Source: Desulfotomaculum sp.
GTDB lineage: Bacteria > Bacillota > Desulfotomaculia > Desulfotomaculales > Nap2-2B
DNA length: 61,814 nt
Assembly (NCBI GenBank): GCA_003485325.1
Contig: DMZI01000055.1
Span: forward strand, 12,127-73,940
Direction: 5' to 3'
Below are positions 32,662 through 41,606 of the stretch, one piece after another. Position numbers and translations under genes: made by a program. Under the pieces are notes generated by a model. The model was not told the DNA's origin. It was given only the letters and a program-made list of their open reading frames with translations, and made no database searches. Each line of letters begins with the position of its first letter. The stretch's first letter is position 1.

Positions 32662-33993
32662 TTAATAATAATTATCCAGCCATTTTCCTGCCAGATGAGT
32701 AAGCTTTCCTTCAGTAATCTCAACTTCAACAATTTTCCCATTTAAAAAATGGGGTCCGGGAAATATCACTGTCTTATTGGAACGGGTTCGACCGCTTAAA
32801 AGCTTTTTGTTTGTCTTGCTTGTACCTTCAACAAGAAGCCAGCGTTTTTTTCCAACTTCCTGCAGATTAATTTCTTTGCTTATTTTGTTTTGGATATCGA
32901 TTAAAACTTTAATTCTTTCACTTTTTACATAATCAGGAAGCTGTCCTTCCATTGTGGCCGCCGGTGTTCCCCTGCGCTGACTGTAGATAAAGGTAAACGC
33001 ACTGTCAAAACGGATTTTTTCTATTAAATCCAAGGTATCCTGAAAATCTTTATCGCTTTCACCGGGAAACCCGATCATTATATCTGTTGTAATAGAAACA
33101 CCAGGTATACTCTGCCGGATCGATTCAACCAGGTTGATAAAATGTTCCCTCGTATATCCTCTGTTCATTTTCTTAAGAATATGGTTGCTTCCGGCTTGTA
33201 CGGGAAGATGAATATGTTCGCATATCTTTTCACAGCTTGAAATTGTTTCAATAAGGCGCTTGTTAAAGTCGCGCGGGTGTGAAGTTATAAATCTAATTCT
33301 GTCAAGACCGCTTATTTTATTGACTTCAGCAAGAAGTCCTGCAAAATCTAACGGCTGCTCCAAATCCTTTCCATAAGAATTTACATTTTGGCCAAGCAGG
33401 GTGATCTCTCTGTAGCCATGAGCCACCAGGTCTTTTACCTCTAAAATAATGTGCGCCGGCTGGCGGCTTCGCTCACTCCGCCGTACATAAGGCACAATAC
33501 AGTAAGTGCAATAATTATTGCAGCCATATGTAACAACTACCCAGGCGCGGAATCCGCTTGCCCTTTTGATAGGGAGTCCTTCTATAACCGGGTTAATTTG
33601 GTGAGAGAGTTCCAACACAGTTTTTTGACTGCCCTGAGCGGTTTTCAGTAGTTCCGCAAGCCTGTGGTAGTTTTCTGTTCCATAGATAAGGTCTATAAAA
33701 GGAAAACGAGTTTTGATCTTTTCCGCTACTTTTTCCTGTTGGGTCATACATCCGCCTATGCCTATGATCAGGGACGGCTTTTCATACTTGAGCTTCCGGA
33801 GTTTACCCATTAAACCAAATATTTTGTTTTCAGCGGTTTCTCTTACGCAGCAGGTATTTATTAACAGGACATCTGCTTGCTCTTTATTTTCGGCAGCTAC
33901 ATAACCAATGTTTTCTAATATACCCGCCATGACTTCGGAGTCGTGCATGTTCATTTGACAACCAAAGGTAAGAATAAAATATTTTAATGGCAA
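32662..33993 (-). CDS. miaB: tRNA methylthiotransferase MiaB
   Basis: A 443-residue radical-SAM enzyme adding a methylthio group to i6A37 of tRNA, using the MiaA product. N-terminal cluster cysteines Cys12, Cys48, Cys82; radical-SAM motif Cys158-x3-Cys162-x2-Cys165 (GCNNYCTYC); C-terminal TRAM domain (about 375-440). Start is TTG 33993 with only a weak site. miaA is encoded 19 kb away in this window. Confidence 0.94.
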   Translation of the reverse strand: MPLKYFILTFGCQMNMHDSEVMAGILENIGYVAAENKEQADVLLINTCCVRETAENKIFGLMGKLRKLKYEKPSLIIGIGGCMTQQEKVAEKIKTRFPFIDLIYGTENYHRLAELLKTAQGSQKTVLELSHQINPVIEGLPIKRASGFRAWVVVTYGCNNYCTYCIVPYVRRSERSRQPAHIILEVKDLVAHGYREITLLGQNVNSYGKDLEQPLDFAGLLAEVNKISGLDRIRFITSHPRDFNKRLIETISSCEKICEHIHLPVQAGSNHILKKMNRGYTREHFINLVESIRQSIPGVSITTDIMIGFPGESDKDFQDTLDLIEKIRFDSAFTFIYSQRRGTPAATMEGQLPDYVKSERIKVLIDIQNKISKEINLQEVGKKRWLLVEGTSKTNKKLLSGRTRSNKTVIFPGPHFLNGKIVEVEITEGKLTHLAGKWLDNYY

Positions 33994-34111
33994 ATCTTCA
34001 ATTTCTTTTTGTAAAATGATTTGTTCCTCTCCTTTTCATACTTTTCATATATGTCGAAGGCATGTACATTAATGGCTTAAAGAAACCAACAGCACTTTTC
34101 AAGTCTACTCT

Positions 34112-34828
34112 TTATAAAATACCCAGTTTATCAAGTATGTCAGCAAGTATCTCTATTGTAACCGGCTCACTTTTTTCGCATGATTCGGTAAATTTTGCTT
34201 TTCTGATCAGTTTTATAAAGGGAGTTTCCTGGTAAGAATAATCAAAATCCGGTAGGCGCTGCAGATTAGCGCCGATAAAAGAGGCAATCCCGCTTGCAAT
34301 AGCACAGGCCGCCCTGTCCTGAAAATCATCTGTTTTTAATAAGGCTTCCTCCTGCGGGTTGGTGATAAATGCTACCTCGACCTGTGCGGAAGGGCATTTT
34401 GCGTAACGTAAAACTGCCAGTTCCGCCTCTTTTATACCCCTATTCAGCAAACCTGCAGCAGGAGAGAGCCTTTTGTTTATATTTGCTGCAAGTAGCTTAC
34501 CCCTTTCGCTGCCTGTGTAATAATAGGTTTCTACTCCGTGATCTTGTTTTTCTTTGGAACTGTTGCAGTGAATGGAGACGAAACAGGCTGCATTGATACT
34601 GTTCGACATAGCTGCGCGGGCAATCTGATCAGCCACAGGATTTCTTATAAGAGACTTATCTTCTGTACGCGTAAGGTAAACATCTACTGTGGAAGACAGG
34701 TATAACTGTGCCTTTTTAGCAATAGATAAGACAACCTGGGATTCATTTGTTCCATTTAAACCTATCGCTCCCGGGTCGTAACCACCATGTCCGGGATCAA
34801 GAACAACAATATTTTTTTGAACAGGCAT
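34112..34828 (-). CDS. N-acetylmuramoyl-L-alanine amidase (Amidase_3)
   Basis: 238 residues. Zinc amidase motifs: LDPGHGGYDPGAIG (His ligand), SIHCNS (His), and EVAFITNPQEEALL with the catalytic Glu. CwlD-like in size, but no signal peptide or membrane anchor is visible, because DPGHGG begins at residue 11. Unless an upstream start is missed, the protein would be cytosolic or released by another route. ATG with GGGGAG upstream. Confidence 0.85.
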   Translation of the reverse strand: MPVQKNIVVLDPGHGGYDPGAIGLNGTNESQVVLSIAKKAQLYLSSTVDVYLTRTEDKSLIRNPVADQIARAAMSNSINAACFVSIHCNSSKEKQDHGVETYYYTGSERGKLLAANINKRLSPAAGLLNRGIKEAELAVLRYAKCPSAQVEVAFITNPQEEALLKTDDFQDRAACAIASGIASFIGANLQRLPDFDYSYQETPFIKLIRKAKFTESCEKSEPVTIEILADILDKLGIL

Positions 34829-34924
34829 TGACTAAACCACTCCCCATAAGGAAAGAGAATTTTAACAAATAATAAGAATTATTAACAAATAATATACGTA
34901 TAAGGAGTGTTAATATAACTGGCA

Positions 34925-35122
34925 CTATTTTTTTATTTTTTCTTCCTGGCCAGGATCATTTTCCTTGTAAAACAGTTTCATGCATGTACTGCAATAAAAA
35001 CGGTAAGTAGGTGAAGCCCCCCCTATAAAGCAATGCGAGTTTTCTTTATAAATAGGCAGGGAACAACCATAACAAAGTATAAAAGGAATTACCCTTGTCT
35101 TCCCTACATATTCAAAATCCAA
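34925..35122 (-). CDS. small zinc-ribbon-like protein
   Basis: 65 residues with two Cys pairs, LCYGC (about 17-20) and FYCSTC (about 44-47), and a His-Cys between, suggesting a treble-clef or zinc-ribbon fold. Only TTG 35122 is available as a start, with AAAGGG directly adjacent, which is poor spacing. I do not recognise a family. The lysine-rich tail ends at the next intergenic region. Confidence 0.5.
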   Translation of the reverse strand: MDFEYVGKTRVIPFILCYGCSLPIYKENSHCFIGGASPTYRFYCSTCMKLFYKENDPGQEEKIKK

Positions 35123-35350
35123 CCCTTTGGCGGATTCTTCCGTTTAAATCATCCCCTTTTCTTAACCGTTATTTGCCACTGCTGCCAGGAGTCAGATTTA
35201 TTACTAGTCAATATATGCAAAAGTAACCTTCTTTGTTACTACAAAGTACAAAAGTACAACTCAGGACGCCAATGTGATTAATTATTTTCTTTGAAAGCTA
35301 CTTTTTTCCTGCGTTATTTTAAAAGTATATTAATTATAAGCCCTCTTTAT

Positions 35351-35381
35351 AAAAAGACCGCCCTTAAAACGGCGGTCTTCT
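35351..35381 (-). terminator. terminator of the trp-aroF operon
   Basis: On the minus strand AAGACCGCCG / (C)GGGCGGTCTT with a TTTTAA loop, followed by TTTTATAAAG. It lies 24 bases after the DAHP synthase stop. The 282 bases between 35123 and 35404 hold nothing else convincing. Confidence 0.88.
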
Positions 35382-35404
35382 ATGCTTAATTATACTTAAT
35401 TTAT

Positions 35405-36421
35405 TTAAAGATTCTTTCCCATTACCTTGGCAATTTTACGCAAATCATCCATCATAGCGGAGAATTTTACCGGGTTAAGTGATTGCGGGCCATCGCACCA
35501 GGCTGTCTCAGGACTTGTATGAACTTCTATTAGAAGTCCGTCCGCTCCGGCAGCTATAGCAGCACGAGCCATTGCCGGTACAAATCTCCATTTTCCAATT
35601 CCGTGACTGGGATCGGCAATAACCGGAAGGTGGCTTAAATGCTTGACTACTGGAATAGCGCAGAGATCCAAAGTGTTGCGTGTATAAGTTTCAAAACTGC
35701 GTATACCGCGCTCACACATAATTACATTGTGATTTCCGCCAGCCATAATATACTCTGCCGCCATCAGCCATTCTTCTATAGTCGCTGACAGACCCCTTTT
35801 AAGCAGGACTGGTTTATCAACATTAGATACTTCTTTTAACAAAACAAAGTTCTGCATATTGCGGGTACCGACTTGTATTATGTCGGTATACTCTTTGACC
35901 ACTTCCACAGCGCGTGTATCCATTACTTCGGTAACAATATGAAGACCTGTGGCTTCTCTAGCCTCAGCAAGCAGCTTGAGGCCTTTTTCCTCCAATCCCT
36001 GAAAAGAATATGGCGATGTCCTTGGTTTAAAGGCTCCGCCGCGCAGAATAGAAGCGCCTGCTTCCTTAACCTGCCGCGCAGTTTCTAAAAGTTGTTCACG
36101 GCTTTCAACGGCGCATGGTCCTGCCATTACATGGATCGTATCGCCGCCGATAACCAATTTTCCTGCCTGTACCAAGGAATTCTCTTTTTTGAAGGTCCTG
36201 CTGGCCAGCTTAAACGGCTGAAGAATGGGAACGATTTTTTCTACCCCAGGCATTACCTCCAAGCCAAGGACTTCGGGATAATTACGCTTGTCCCCGATAA
36301 CGCCAATTACTGTCTGCTCCATACCGCGTGAAACATGCGCTTGTAATCCGGCGCCTTCAACCCTGGTGATTACAGCGTTGATCTGTTCCTCTTCCGCCCC
36401 GTGAATCATAACAATAACCAT
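35405..36421 (-). CDS. aroF: 3-deoxy-7-phosphoheptulonate synthase (type I beta, regulatory N-terminal domain)
   Basis: A 338-residue DAHP synthase, the first step of the shikimate pathway. The N-terminal about 70 residues form the ferredoxin/ACT-like allosteric domain (MVIVMIHGAEEEQINAVI, TVIGVIGD). The catalytic barrel has AGPCAVESREQL, LRGGAFKPRTSPYSFQG, LLKRGLSATIEEWL and IADPSHGIGK. It is the last gene of the trp operon, so aromatic precursor supply is tied to tryptophan control. ATG with GAGG upstream. Confidence 0.94.
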   Translation of the reverse strand: MVIVMIHGAEEEQINAVITRVEGAGLQAHVSRGMEQTVIGVIGDKRNYPEVLGLEVMPGVEKIVPILQPFKLASRTFKKENSLVQAGKLVIGGDTIHVMAGPCAVESREQLLETARQVKEAGASILRGGAFKPRTSPYSFQGLEEKGLKLLAEAREATGLHIVTEVMDTRAVEVVKEYTDIIQVGTRNMQNFVLLKEVSNVDKPVLLKRGLSATIEEWLMAAEYIMAGGNHNVIMCERGIRSFETYTRNTLDLCAIPVVKHLSHLPVIADPSHGIGKWRFVPAMARAAIAAGADGLLIEVHTSPETAWCDGPQSLNPVKFSAMMDDLRKIAKVMGKNL

Positions 36422-36505
36422 TACCCCAACCTCTTCTCGTATGCACTTTTTTACTCTGTCTTTATAATGTTAGCATAGCTATTTACCTCAAGCAATCTCT
36501 TTTTA

Positions 36506-37315
36506 TCAAGAAAGAGCCGTTTTTATGTCTTTTATTAAAGAATTTACCTGAATAAGCATTGTTTGTGAATCTTTTGCGTACGCTATGGTATCTACCAGAG
36601 CGCTTCCCACTACTACAGCATCACAATAGTGGGCAACCATCCCTGCCTGAAGCGGACCGCCTATACCAAAACCAATCGCTATCGGAAGGGTAGTATACTT
36701 GGAAATCCGAGCGGTAAGGGATCTTAAGTCAGTATTGATTTCATTGCGTATTCCTGTTATACCAGTAACCGAAACGCAGTATATAAAACCACGGGAACGG
36801 GAAAATATTTTCTCCATCCTGCCATCGGTAGTTGTCGGGGCTACAAGCTGAATAAGACAAAGTCCGGCAGAGTCGGTAAAATCGAATAATTGGCCACACT
36901 CCTCAAAAGGCAGATCAGGAACTATTATTCCATCTACCCCCGCCAAAACTGCATCTACCACAAATTTTTCCAGACCATACTGTAAGATCGGGTTATAATA
37001 CGTCATGATGATTAAAGGAACCTTAACCCGCTGCCTTATTTTTCCTATGGTTTCAATAATCTGCAACATAGTGATCCCTTTTGATAAGGAACGTATTGAG
37101 GCCTGTTGTATTGAAGGGCCGTCAGCCACGGGATCTGAAAAGGGAATGCCAATTTCAATAAGGTCAGCTCCGGCTGACTCCATTATAGAAGCAATCTCAA
37201 TGTTCGTTTCAAGGTTGGGATCGCCAGCCGTCATATAAGTAATCAAGCCCTTTTTGCCTGAGGCTTTTAGTTCCTGAAATTTTTCAGTTATTCGGTTGCT
37301 TTTCATGCTTTTCAA
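36506..37315 (-). CDS. trpA: tryptophan synthase alpha chain
   Basis: A 269-residue TIM barrel releasing indole from indole-glycerol phosphate. Catalytic Glu in LIEIGIPFSDPVADGP and Asp in GIIVPDLPFEE are present. TTG 37315 has GGAGAG seven bases upstream; ATG 37306 is the alternative. It forms a complex with TrpB, encoded just upstream. Confidence 0.95.
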   Translation of the reverse strand: MKSMKSNRITEKFQELKASGKKGLITYMTAGDPNLETNIEIASIMESAGADLIEIGIPFSDPVADGPSIQQASIRSLSKGITMLQIIETIGKIRQRVKVPLIIMTYYNPILQYGLEKFVVDAVLAGVDGIIVPDLPFEECGQLFDFTDSAGLCLIQLVAPTTTDGRMEKIFSRSRGFIYCVSVTGITGIRNEINTDLRSLTARISKYTTLPIAIGFGIGGPLQAGMVAHYCDAVVVGSALVDTIAYAKDSQTMLIQVNSLIKDIKTALS

Positions 37316-37363
37316 TTATAATCTCTCCGTTCAAGTTGCTTTCAGCCTTACTTCCAGAAAGCA

Positions 37364-38566
37364 TCAGTTATCTTTCCCCATTATCTTATGAACAGTTTCA
37401 ACATCTTTATCGCCTCTCCCGGAAAGGTTAACCACAATAACTTGTTCCGTCGAAAGTTTGGGTGCGGTTTTTACCGCCCAAGCCAGGGCATGAGAGCTTT
37501 CCAGGGCAGGCATGATGCCTTCTGTACGGCAGAGCAGCAGAAATGATTCAAGAGCCTCCTCGTCTGTTACAGAGACATATTCAACCCTCCCGGTTTGCTT
37601 TAAATAACTGTGCTCAGGTCCAACACCAGGATAATCCAGTCCGGCAGATATGGAATGAGCTTCTTTAATCTGACCTTCTTCATCCTGAAGGACATAGCTT
37701 AAAGAACCATGAAGGACACCTGGTTTGCCGCAAGACAGCGTGGCGGCGTGCAGTCCACTTTTCAAACCCAAACCCGCCGCTTCAACACCAACCAGCTTAA
37801 CTTCGGGATCCTCCAGGAAGGGATAAAAAATACCGATTGAGTTGCTGCCTCCTCCGACACAGGCAATGATTAGGTCGGGTTTGCAGCCCAACTGTTCATT
37901 TAATTGGCGTTTTGTTTCCTCGCCGATTATCTTTTGAAAATCACGCACCATCATGGGATATGGATGAGGACCGGCTGCGGAACCAATAAGATAATAAGTA
38001 TTTTCTACGTTGGAAACCCAATCGCGCAGCGCCTCGTTCATAGCATCTTTTAGCGTCCGGCTTCCTGCTTTTACCGGAAGAACACTTGCTCCCAGAAGCT
38101 GCATTCTGAATACGTTCAGACCCTGACGTTGAATATCTTCCTCTCCCATATAAATAACGCATTCAAATCCAAAAAGGGCGGCGACAGTTGCCGTAGCCAC
38201 TCCATGTTGGCCGGCTCCTGTTTCGGCAATGATGCGTTTTTTGCCCATTTTTTTAGCGAGTAATATTTGGCCCAAAGTGTTGTTAATTTTATGTGCGCCT
38301 GTATGATTAAGGTCTTCCCTTTTTAAAAATATCCGGGCTCCGCCACAGGCTGCTGACAGGCGCCTGGTAAAGGTAAGGGGTGATGGCCGGCCAACATAAT
38401 TGCTTAAATATGAGTCGAGCTCTTTATGAAATTCGGGATCGTCGCGGATTCTTAAGTATTCAGCTTGAAGTTCTTCCAGCGCAGGCATTAATGTTTCCGG
38501 TATATAACGTCCGCCGAAAGAACCGTAATAGCCATTTTCATCTGGTAATGTCTGTTGGTTTTTCAT
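37364..38566 (-). CDS. trpB: tryptophan synthase beta chain
   Basis: A 400-residue PLP enzyme joining indole and serine. PLP lysine in NHTGAHKINNTLGQ, catalytic Glu in AETGAGQHG, phosphate loop CVGGGSNSIG. It begins two bases after the trpF stop, with ATG. Confidence 0.97.
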   Translation of the reverse strand: MKNQQTLPDENGYYGSFGGRYIPETLMPALEELQAEYLRIRDDPEFHKELDSYLSNYVGRPSPLTFTRRLSAACGGARIFLKREDLNHTGAHKINNTLGQILLAKKMGKKRIIAETGAGQHGVATATVAALFGFECVIYMGEEDIQRQGLNVFRMQLLGASVLPVKAGSRTLKDAMNEALRDWVSNVENTYYLIGSAAGPHPYPMMVRDFQKIIGEETKRQLNEQLGCKPDLIIACVGGGSNSIGIFYPFLEDPEVKLVGVEAAGLGLKSGLHAATLSCGKPGVLHGSLSYVLQDEEGQIKEAHSISAGLDYPGVGPEHSYLKQTGRVEYVSVTDEEALESFLLLCRTEGIMPALESSHALAWAVKTAPKLSTEQVIVVNLSGRGDKDVETVHKIMGKDN

Positions 38567-38568
38567 AA

Positions 38569-39174
38569 TTAAGTTACCTCTTTCACCAAATTGATAAACT
38601 GCATTATTTTTTCAGGATCTTTTTTTTGGTTTGTTTCGACACCGCTGCTCACATCCACACCGTTTGGCCTTACGGTCAGGATAGCTTCTTTTATGTTTGA
38701 CTGGTTAAGTCCTCCCGCTAAAATCATTGGTCTTGACCTTTTTATAGATTCAAGAATCTTCCAGTCAAAGACTTTACCTGTTCCGCCCGCCTTGCCCGGC
38801 AGGCAGGCATCAACAAGAACAGCGTCAACGGGGTAAGAATCTATTAAACTAAATAACGGGCTTTGAACGTTAAAAGCCTTAACTATTCTACTGTTAATTT
38901 GCCGACAGTAGTCCTGTGATTCTTCGCCATGCAGTTGAACAATGTCCAGACGGCAAAATTCCGTTATTTGTTGAACTTCTTTAATTGGTGAGTTAACGAA
39001 TACGCCAACCTTCAGCACTCTTGGCGGCAGTTCCAGGGAAATTGAACGCGCCGTTTCAGGCGCAATCCTTCTTGTGCTTGGCGCAAAAACAAAACCCAGC
39101 GCATCCGCTCCGGCTTCTGCTGAGTAAAGGGCGGTCTTTAAGTCGGTTATACCGCAAATCTTTACCCAGACCAT
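38569..39174 (-). CDS. trpF: phosphoribosylanthranilate isomerase
   Basis: A 201-residue TIM-barrel isomerase. Catalytic Cys in VKICGITDLKTA and Asp in VDACLPGKAGGTG are visible, plus LAGGLNQSNI. The ATG overlaps the end of trpC by spacing of one base. Confidence 0.96.
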   Translation of the reverse strand: MVWVKICGITDLKTALYSAEAGADALGFVFAPSTRRIAPETARSISLELPPRVLKVGVFVNSPIKEVQQITEFCRLDIVQLHGEESQDYCRQINSRIVKAFNVQSPLFSLIDSYPVDAVLVDACLPGKAGGTGKVFDWKILESIKRSRPMILAGGLNQSNIKEAILTVRPNGVDVSSGVETNQKKDPEKIMQFINLVKEVT

Positions 39175-39175
39175 A

Positions 39176-39958
39176 TCAATAACCTCCAGTTAGTTCTTTT
39201 ACTTTTGCTTCAATGTTTTCACTGCGCATTAAAACTTCACCAACTAAAATAGCGTCTATTTTATTGCGGTATAACTCATCAACCTGCAGCCTGCTGCTTA
39301 TTCCGCTTTCGCTGACTACTACTGTGGATTGATCAGTAATGTATCGACGCAGGTTAAAAGTAATATTTAAATTAACTTCAAACGTATTTAAATTCCGGTT
39401 ATTAATACCGATTAAAGAAGCGCCTGAACAAATTGCTCTTTGAAGCTCTTCCCTGTTATGAATCTCTACAAGGCACTCCAGACCCAATTCCGACGCAAGT
39501 TTTTGAAAAGAGACAAGTTCATGATCATTAAGAGCCGCGACAATCAGCAGCAGGGCATCTCCTCCAAGTATTCTCGTTTCAAAAATCTGATATGGGTCAA
39601 TAATAAAGTCCTTGCGCAAAACAGGCAGTTCTGACCTTGAATGGACCAGTTGAAGATATTCCGGCTTTCCATAAAAGAACTTTTCTTCGGTAATTACGGA
39701 AATGGCGGAAACTCCGCTGCGGTTGAAGGCATCTGTAATATCTTCCGGATTGAAATTGGGGCGGATCATTCCTTTTGAAGGAGATGCCTTTTTAACCTCA
39801 GCCAGGATAGATATTCCTCCATTTTTTCTAAGGGCGGCTTTTAATGATCTACACGGCGGCATGCCTTCCAGACAGCTCACAAGTGAGTCTAAAGGGCGCC
39901 TTTCTTTAATTTCTTTTAGATCTTGCCTTTTTTGAGAAATGATCTGTTCCAGGATCAC
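39176..39958 (-). CDS. trpC: indole-3-glycerol phosphate synthase
   Basis: A 260-residue TIM-barrel enzyme. EVKKASPSKG (catalytic Lys), LRKDFIIDPYQIFE, LIGINNRNLNTFEV and VSESGI are visible. Its GTG start overlaps the trpD stop by four bases (GTGA), so translation is probably coupled. Confidence 0.96.
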   Translation of the reverse strand: MILEQIISQKRQDLKEIKERRPLDSLVSCLEGMPPCRSLKAALRKNGGISILAEVKKASPSKGMIRPNFNPEDITDAFNRSGVSAISVITEEKFFYGKPEYLQLVHSRSELPVLRKDFIIDPYQIFETRILGGDALLLIVAALNDHELVSFQKLASELGLECLVEIHNREELQRAICSGASLIGINNRNLNTFEVNLNITFNLRRYITDQSTVVVSESGISSRLQVDELYRNKIDAILVGEVLMRSENIEAKVKELTGGY

Positions 39959-41007
39959 TGACTGCTCACCTGTTCTTTCACTGAATTGGTAAACCTGATT
40001 AGACGCTGAAGTTTCTCCAAGGCGGCGCCGCTTGATATGCTTTCTGCCGCCAGATCCAGTCCTTTAGAAAGATCTTCTGCTAATCCGGACGCCACTATCC
40101 CAAAGGCCGCATTAATCAGAACGGAATTCCTGCGCGGACCGGGCTCTCCATTTAAAATAGACAAAGTATGCGCAGCGTTTTCAGATGGAGATCCTCCGAA
40201 AAGTTCTTCTGCCGGAGATCTTGGCAGACCGTATTTCTCGGGATCAACCGTATACTCACTTATCTTTCCGTTTTTAATTTCACAAACATAGGCGGGTCCG
40301 GAAAGGGAAATTTCATCAATTCCCTGGTCGCCGCAGATGATAAAAGAATGCTCAGTGCCTAAACGGGCAAGCACACCGCCCAGCTTTGTTGTAAGCTCAC
40401 GATCATAGACTCCCATTACCTGTGCTTTTGCTCCGGCAGGATTGGTCATGGGTCCCAACACATTAAAAACCGTCCGGATTCCGATTTCACGGCGCGGGAC
40501 TGCGACATGCTTCATCGCCGAGTGCAGCAACGGCGCAAACAGGAAAGCAATACCTGTTTCTTCAAGACAGGATTCAACCTGTCCCGGCTCAAGGTCAATG
40601 CGAACATTCAAAGCCTCAAGGAGATCGGCAGAGCCGCACCTGCTGGAGACAGAACGATTGCCGTGTTTTGCGACCGGAGCTCCAGCCCCTGCTATTACAA
40701 AGGCTGCTGTGGTTGAAATGTTAAATGTATTGGCGCCGTCTCCGCCTGTACCGCAGGTATCAACAACGACCGGATATTTAGTATTAATGCGGGTCGCTTT
40801 TTTGCGCATTACTTTCACAAAACCGGTAATCTCTTCTACAGTTTCTCCTTTGAATCTTAAAGAGACTAAAAGCGCTGCTATCTGCGCGGGAGTAGCCTGG
40901 CCTTCCATGATTGCTTCCATGATATTTTCTGACTGGCTCTCCGTCAGGTTTTTGCCGGCCGTAAGGAGTTCAATCGCCTCTTTGATTATTGAAGTTTCCT
41001 GAGTCAT
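39955..41007 (-). CDS. trpD: anthranilate phosphoribosyltransferase
   Basis: About 350 residues. Phosphoribosyl-binding loop CGTGGDGANTFNIST, KHGNRSVSSRCGSADLLEAL, and GPMTNPAGA are visible. ATG 41007 (MTQETSIIKEAI) has GGGGGAG upstream and lies inside the end of trpG (38-base overlap). An open frame further upstream to 41064 is only the trpG overlap. Confidence 0.96.
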   Translation of the reverse strand: MTQETSIIKEAIELLTAGKNLTESQSENIMEAIMEGQATPAQIAALLVSLRFKGETVEEITGFVKVMRKKATRINTKYPVVVDTCGTGGDGANTFNISTTAAFVIAGAGAPVAKHGNRSVSSRCGSADLLEALNVRIDLEPGQVESCLEETGIAFLFAPLLHSAMKHVAVPRREIGIRTVFNVLGPMTNPAGAKAQVMGVYDRELTTKLGGVLARLGTEHSFIICGDQGIDEISLSGPAYVCEIKNGKISEYTVDPEKYGLPRSPAEELFGGSPSENAAHTLSILNGEPGPRRNSVLINAAFGIVASGLAEDLSKGLDLAAESISSGAALEKLQRLIRFTNSVKEQVSSQ

Positions 41008-41590
41008 CTTTATCTCCCCCTTTTGTATTGTTGTTAATAAAATTGCGCAGCAAATCAAGACCATGCTCGGTTAAAATCGATTCCGGGTGAAACTGAACAC
41101 CCTCAACGGGCAGTTCCTGATGCCGCAGACCCATAATTTCTCCTTCTGAAGTCCATGCGCTGACCGCGAGGCAGGAGGGCAGATCTTCGCCAGAGATCAT
41201 CAGGGAATGATAACGGGTTGCCAGAAACGGAGACGGGATGCCCTTATAAATTCCCCGGCCGTCATGGTGAATTAAGGATGTCTTCCCATGCATCAAACGC
41301 CCGGCGTTGACCACACGTCCGCCAAAAGCCTGGCCGATAGCCTGATGACCCAGGCAGACTCCAAGTATGGGTATACGGCCGGCCAATTGACTGATCACAT
41401 CCAGCGAAATTCCAGCTTGATCAGGAGAACCTGGCCCCGGGGAGATAACGATATGAGTCGGATTTATTTCCTCCAACTGCGCAAGATTAATCTGGTCGTT
41501 GCGCCAAACACCCACCTCCACCTTTAGCTGGCCGAAATATTGCACCAGGTTGAAGGTAAATGAGTCATAGTTATCGATCATTACCAGCAA
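40970..41590 (-). CDS. trpG: anthranilate synthase component II (glutamine amidotransferase)
   Basis: A 206-residue class I amidotransferase supplying ammonia to TrpE. Nucleophile Cys79 in LGVCLGHQAIG, and the His-Glu pair in QFHPESIL. I set the start at TTG 41590 (MLVMIDNYDSFTFNL) with GGAGG nine bases upstream. The in-frame extension to 41773 runs into trpE, and ATG 41581 has no site. Confidence 0.95.
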   Translation of the reverse strand: MLVMIDNYDSFTFNLVQYFGQLKVEVGVWRNDQINLAQLEEINPTHIVISPGPGSPDQAGISLDVISQLAGRIPILGVCLGHQAIGQAFGGRVVNAGRLMHGKTSLIHHDGRGIYKGIPSPFLATRYHSLMISGEDLPSCLAVSAWTSEGEIMGLRHQELPVEGVQFHPESILTEHGLDLLRNFINNNTKGGDKDDSGNFNNQRGD

Positions 41591-41606
41591 TTTAAACCAC
41601 CTCCTT

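Noticed and set aside
34862..34894. Direct repeat TTAACAAATAATA as an operator
   Set aside because: Two A/T-rich copies 20 bases apart in an AT-rich gap are weak evidence, and no promoter is placed convincingly around them.
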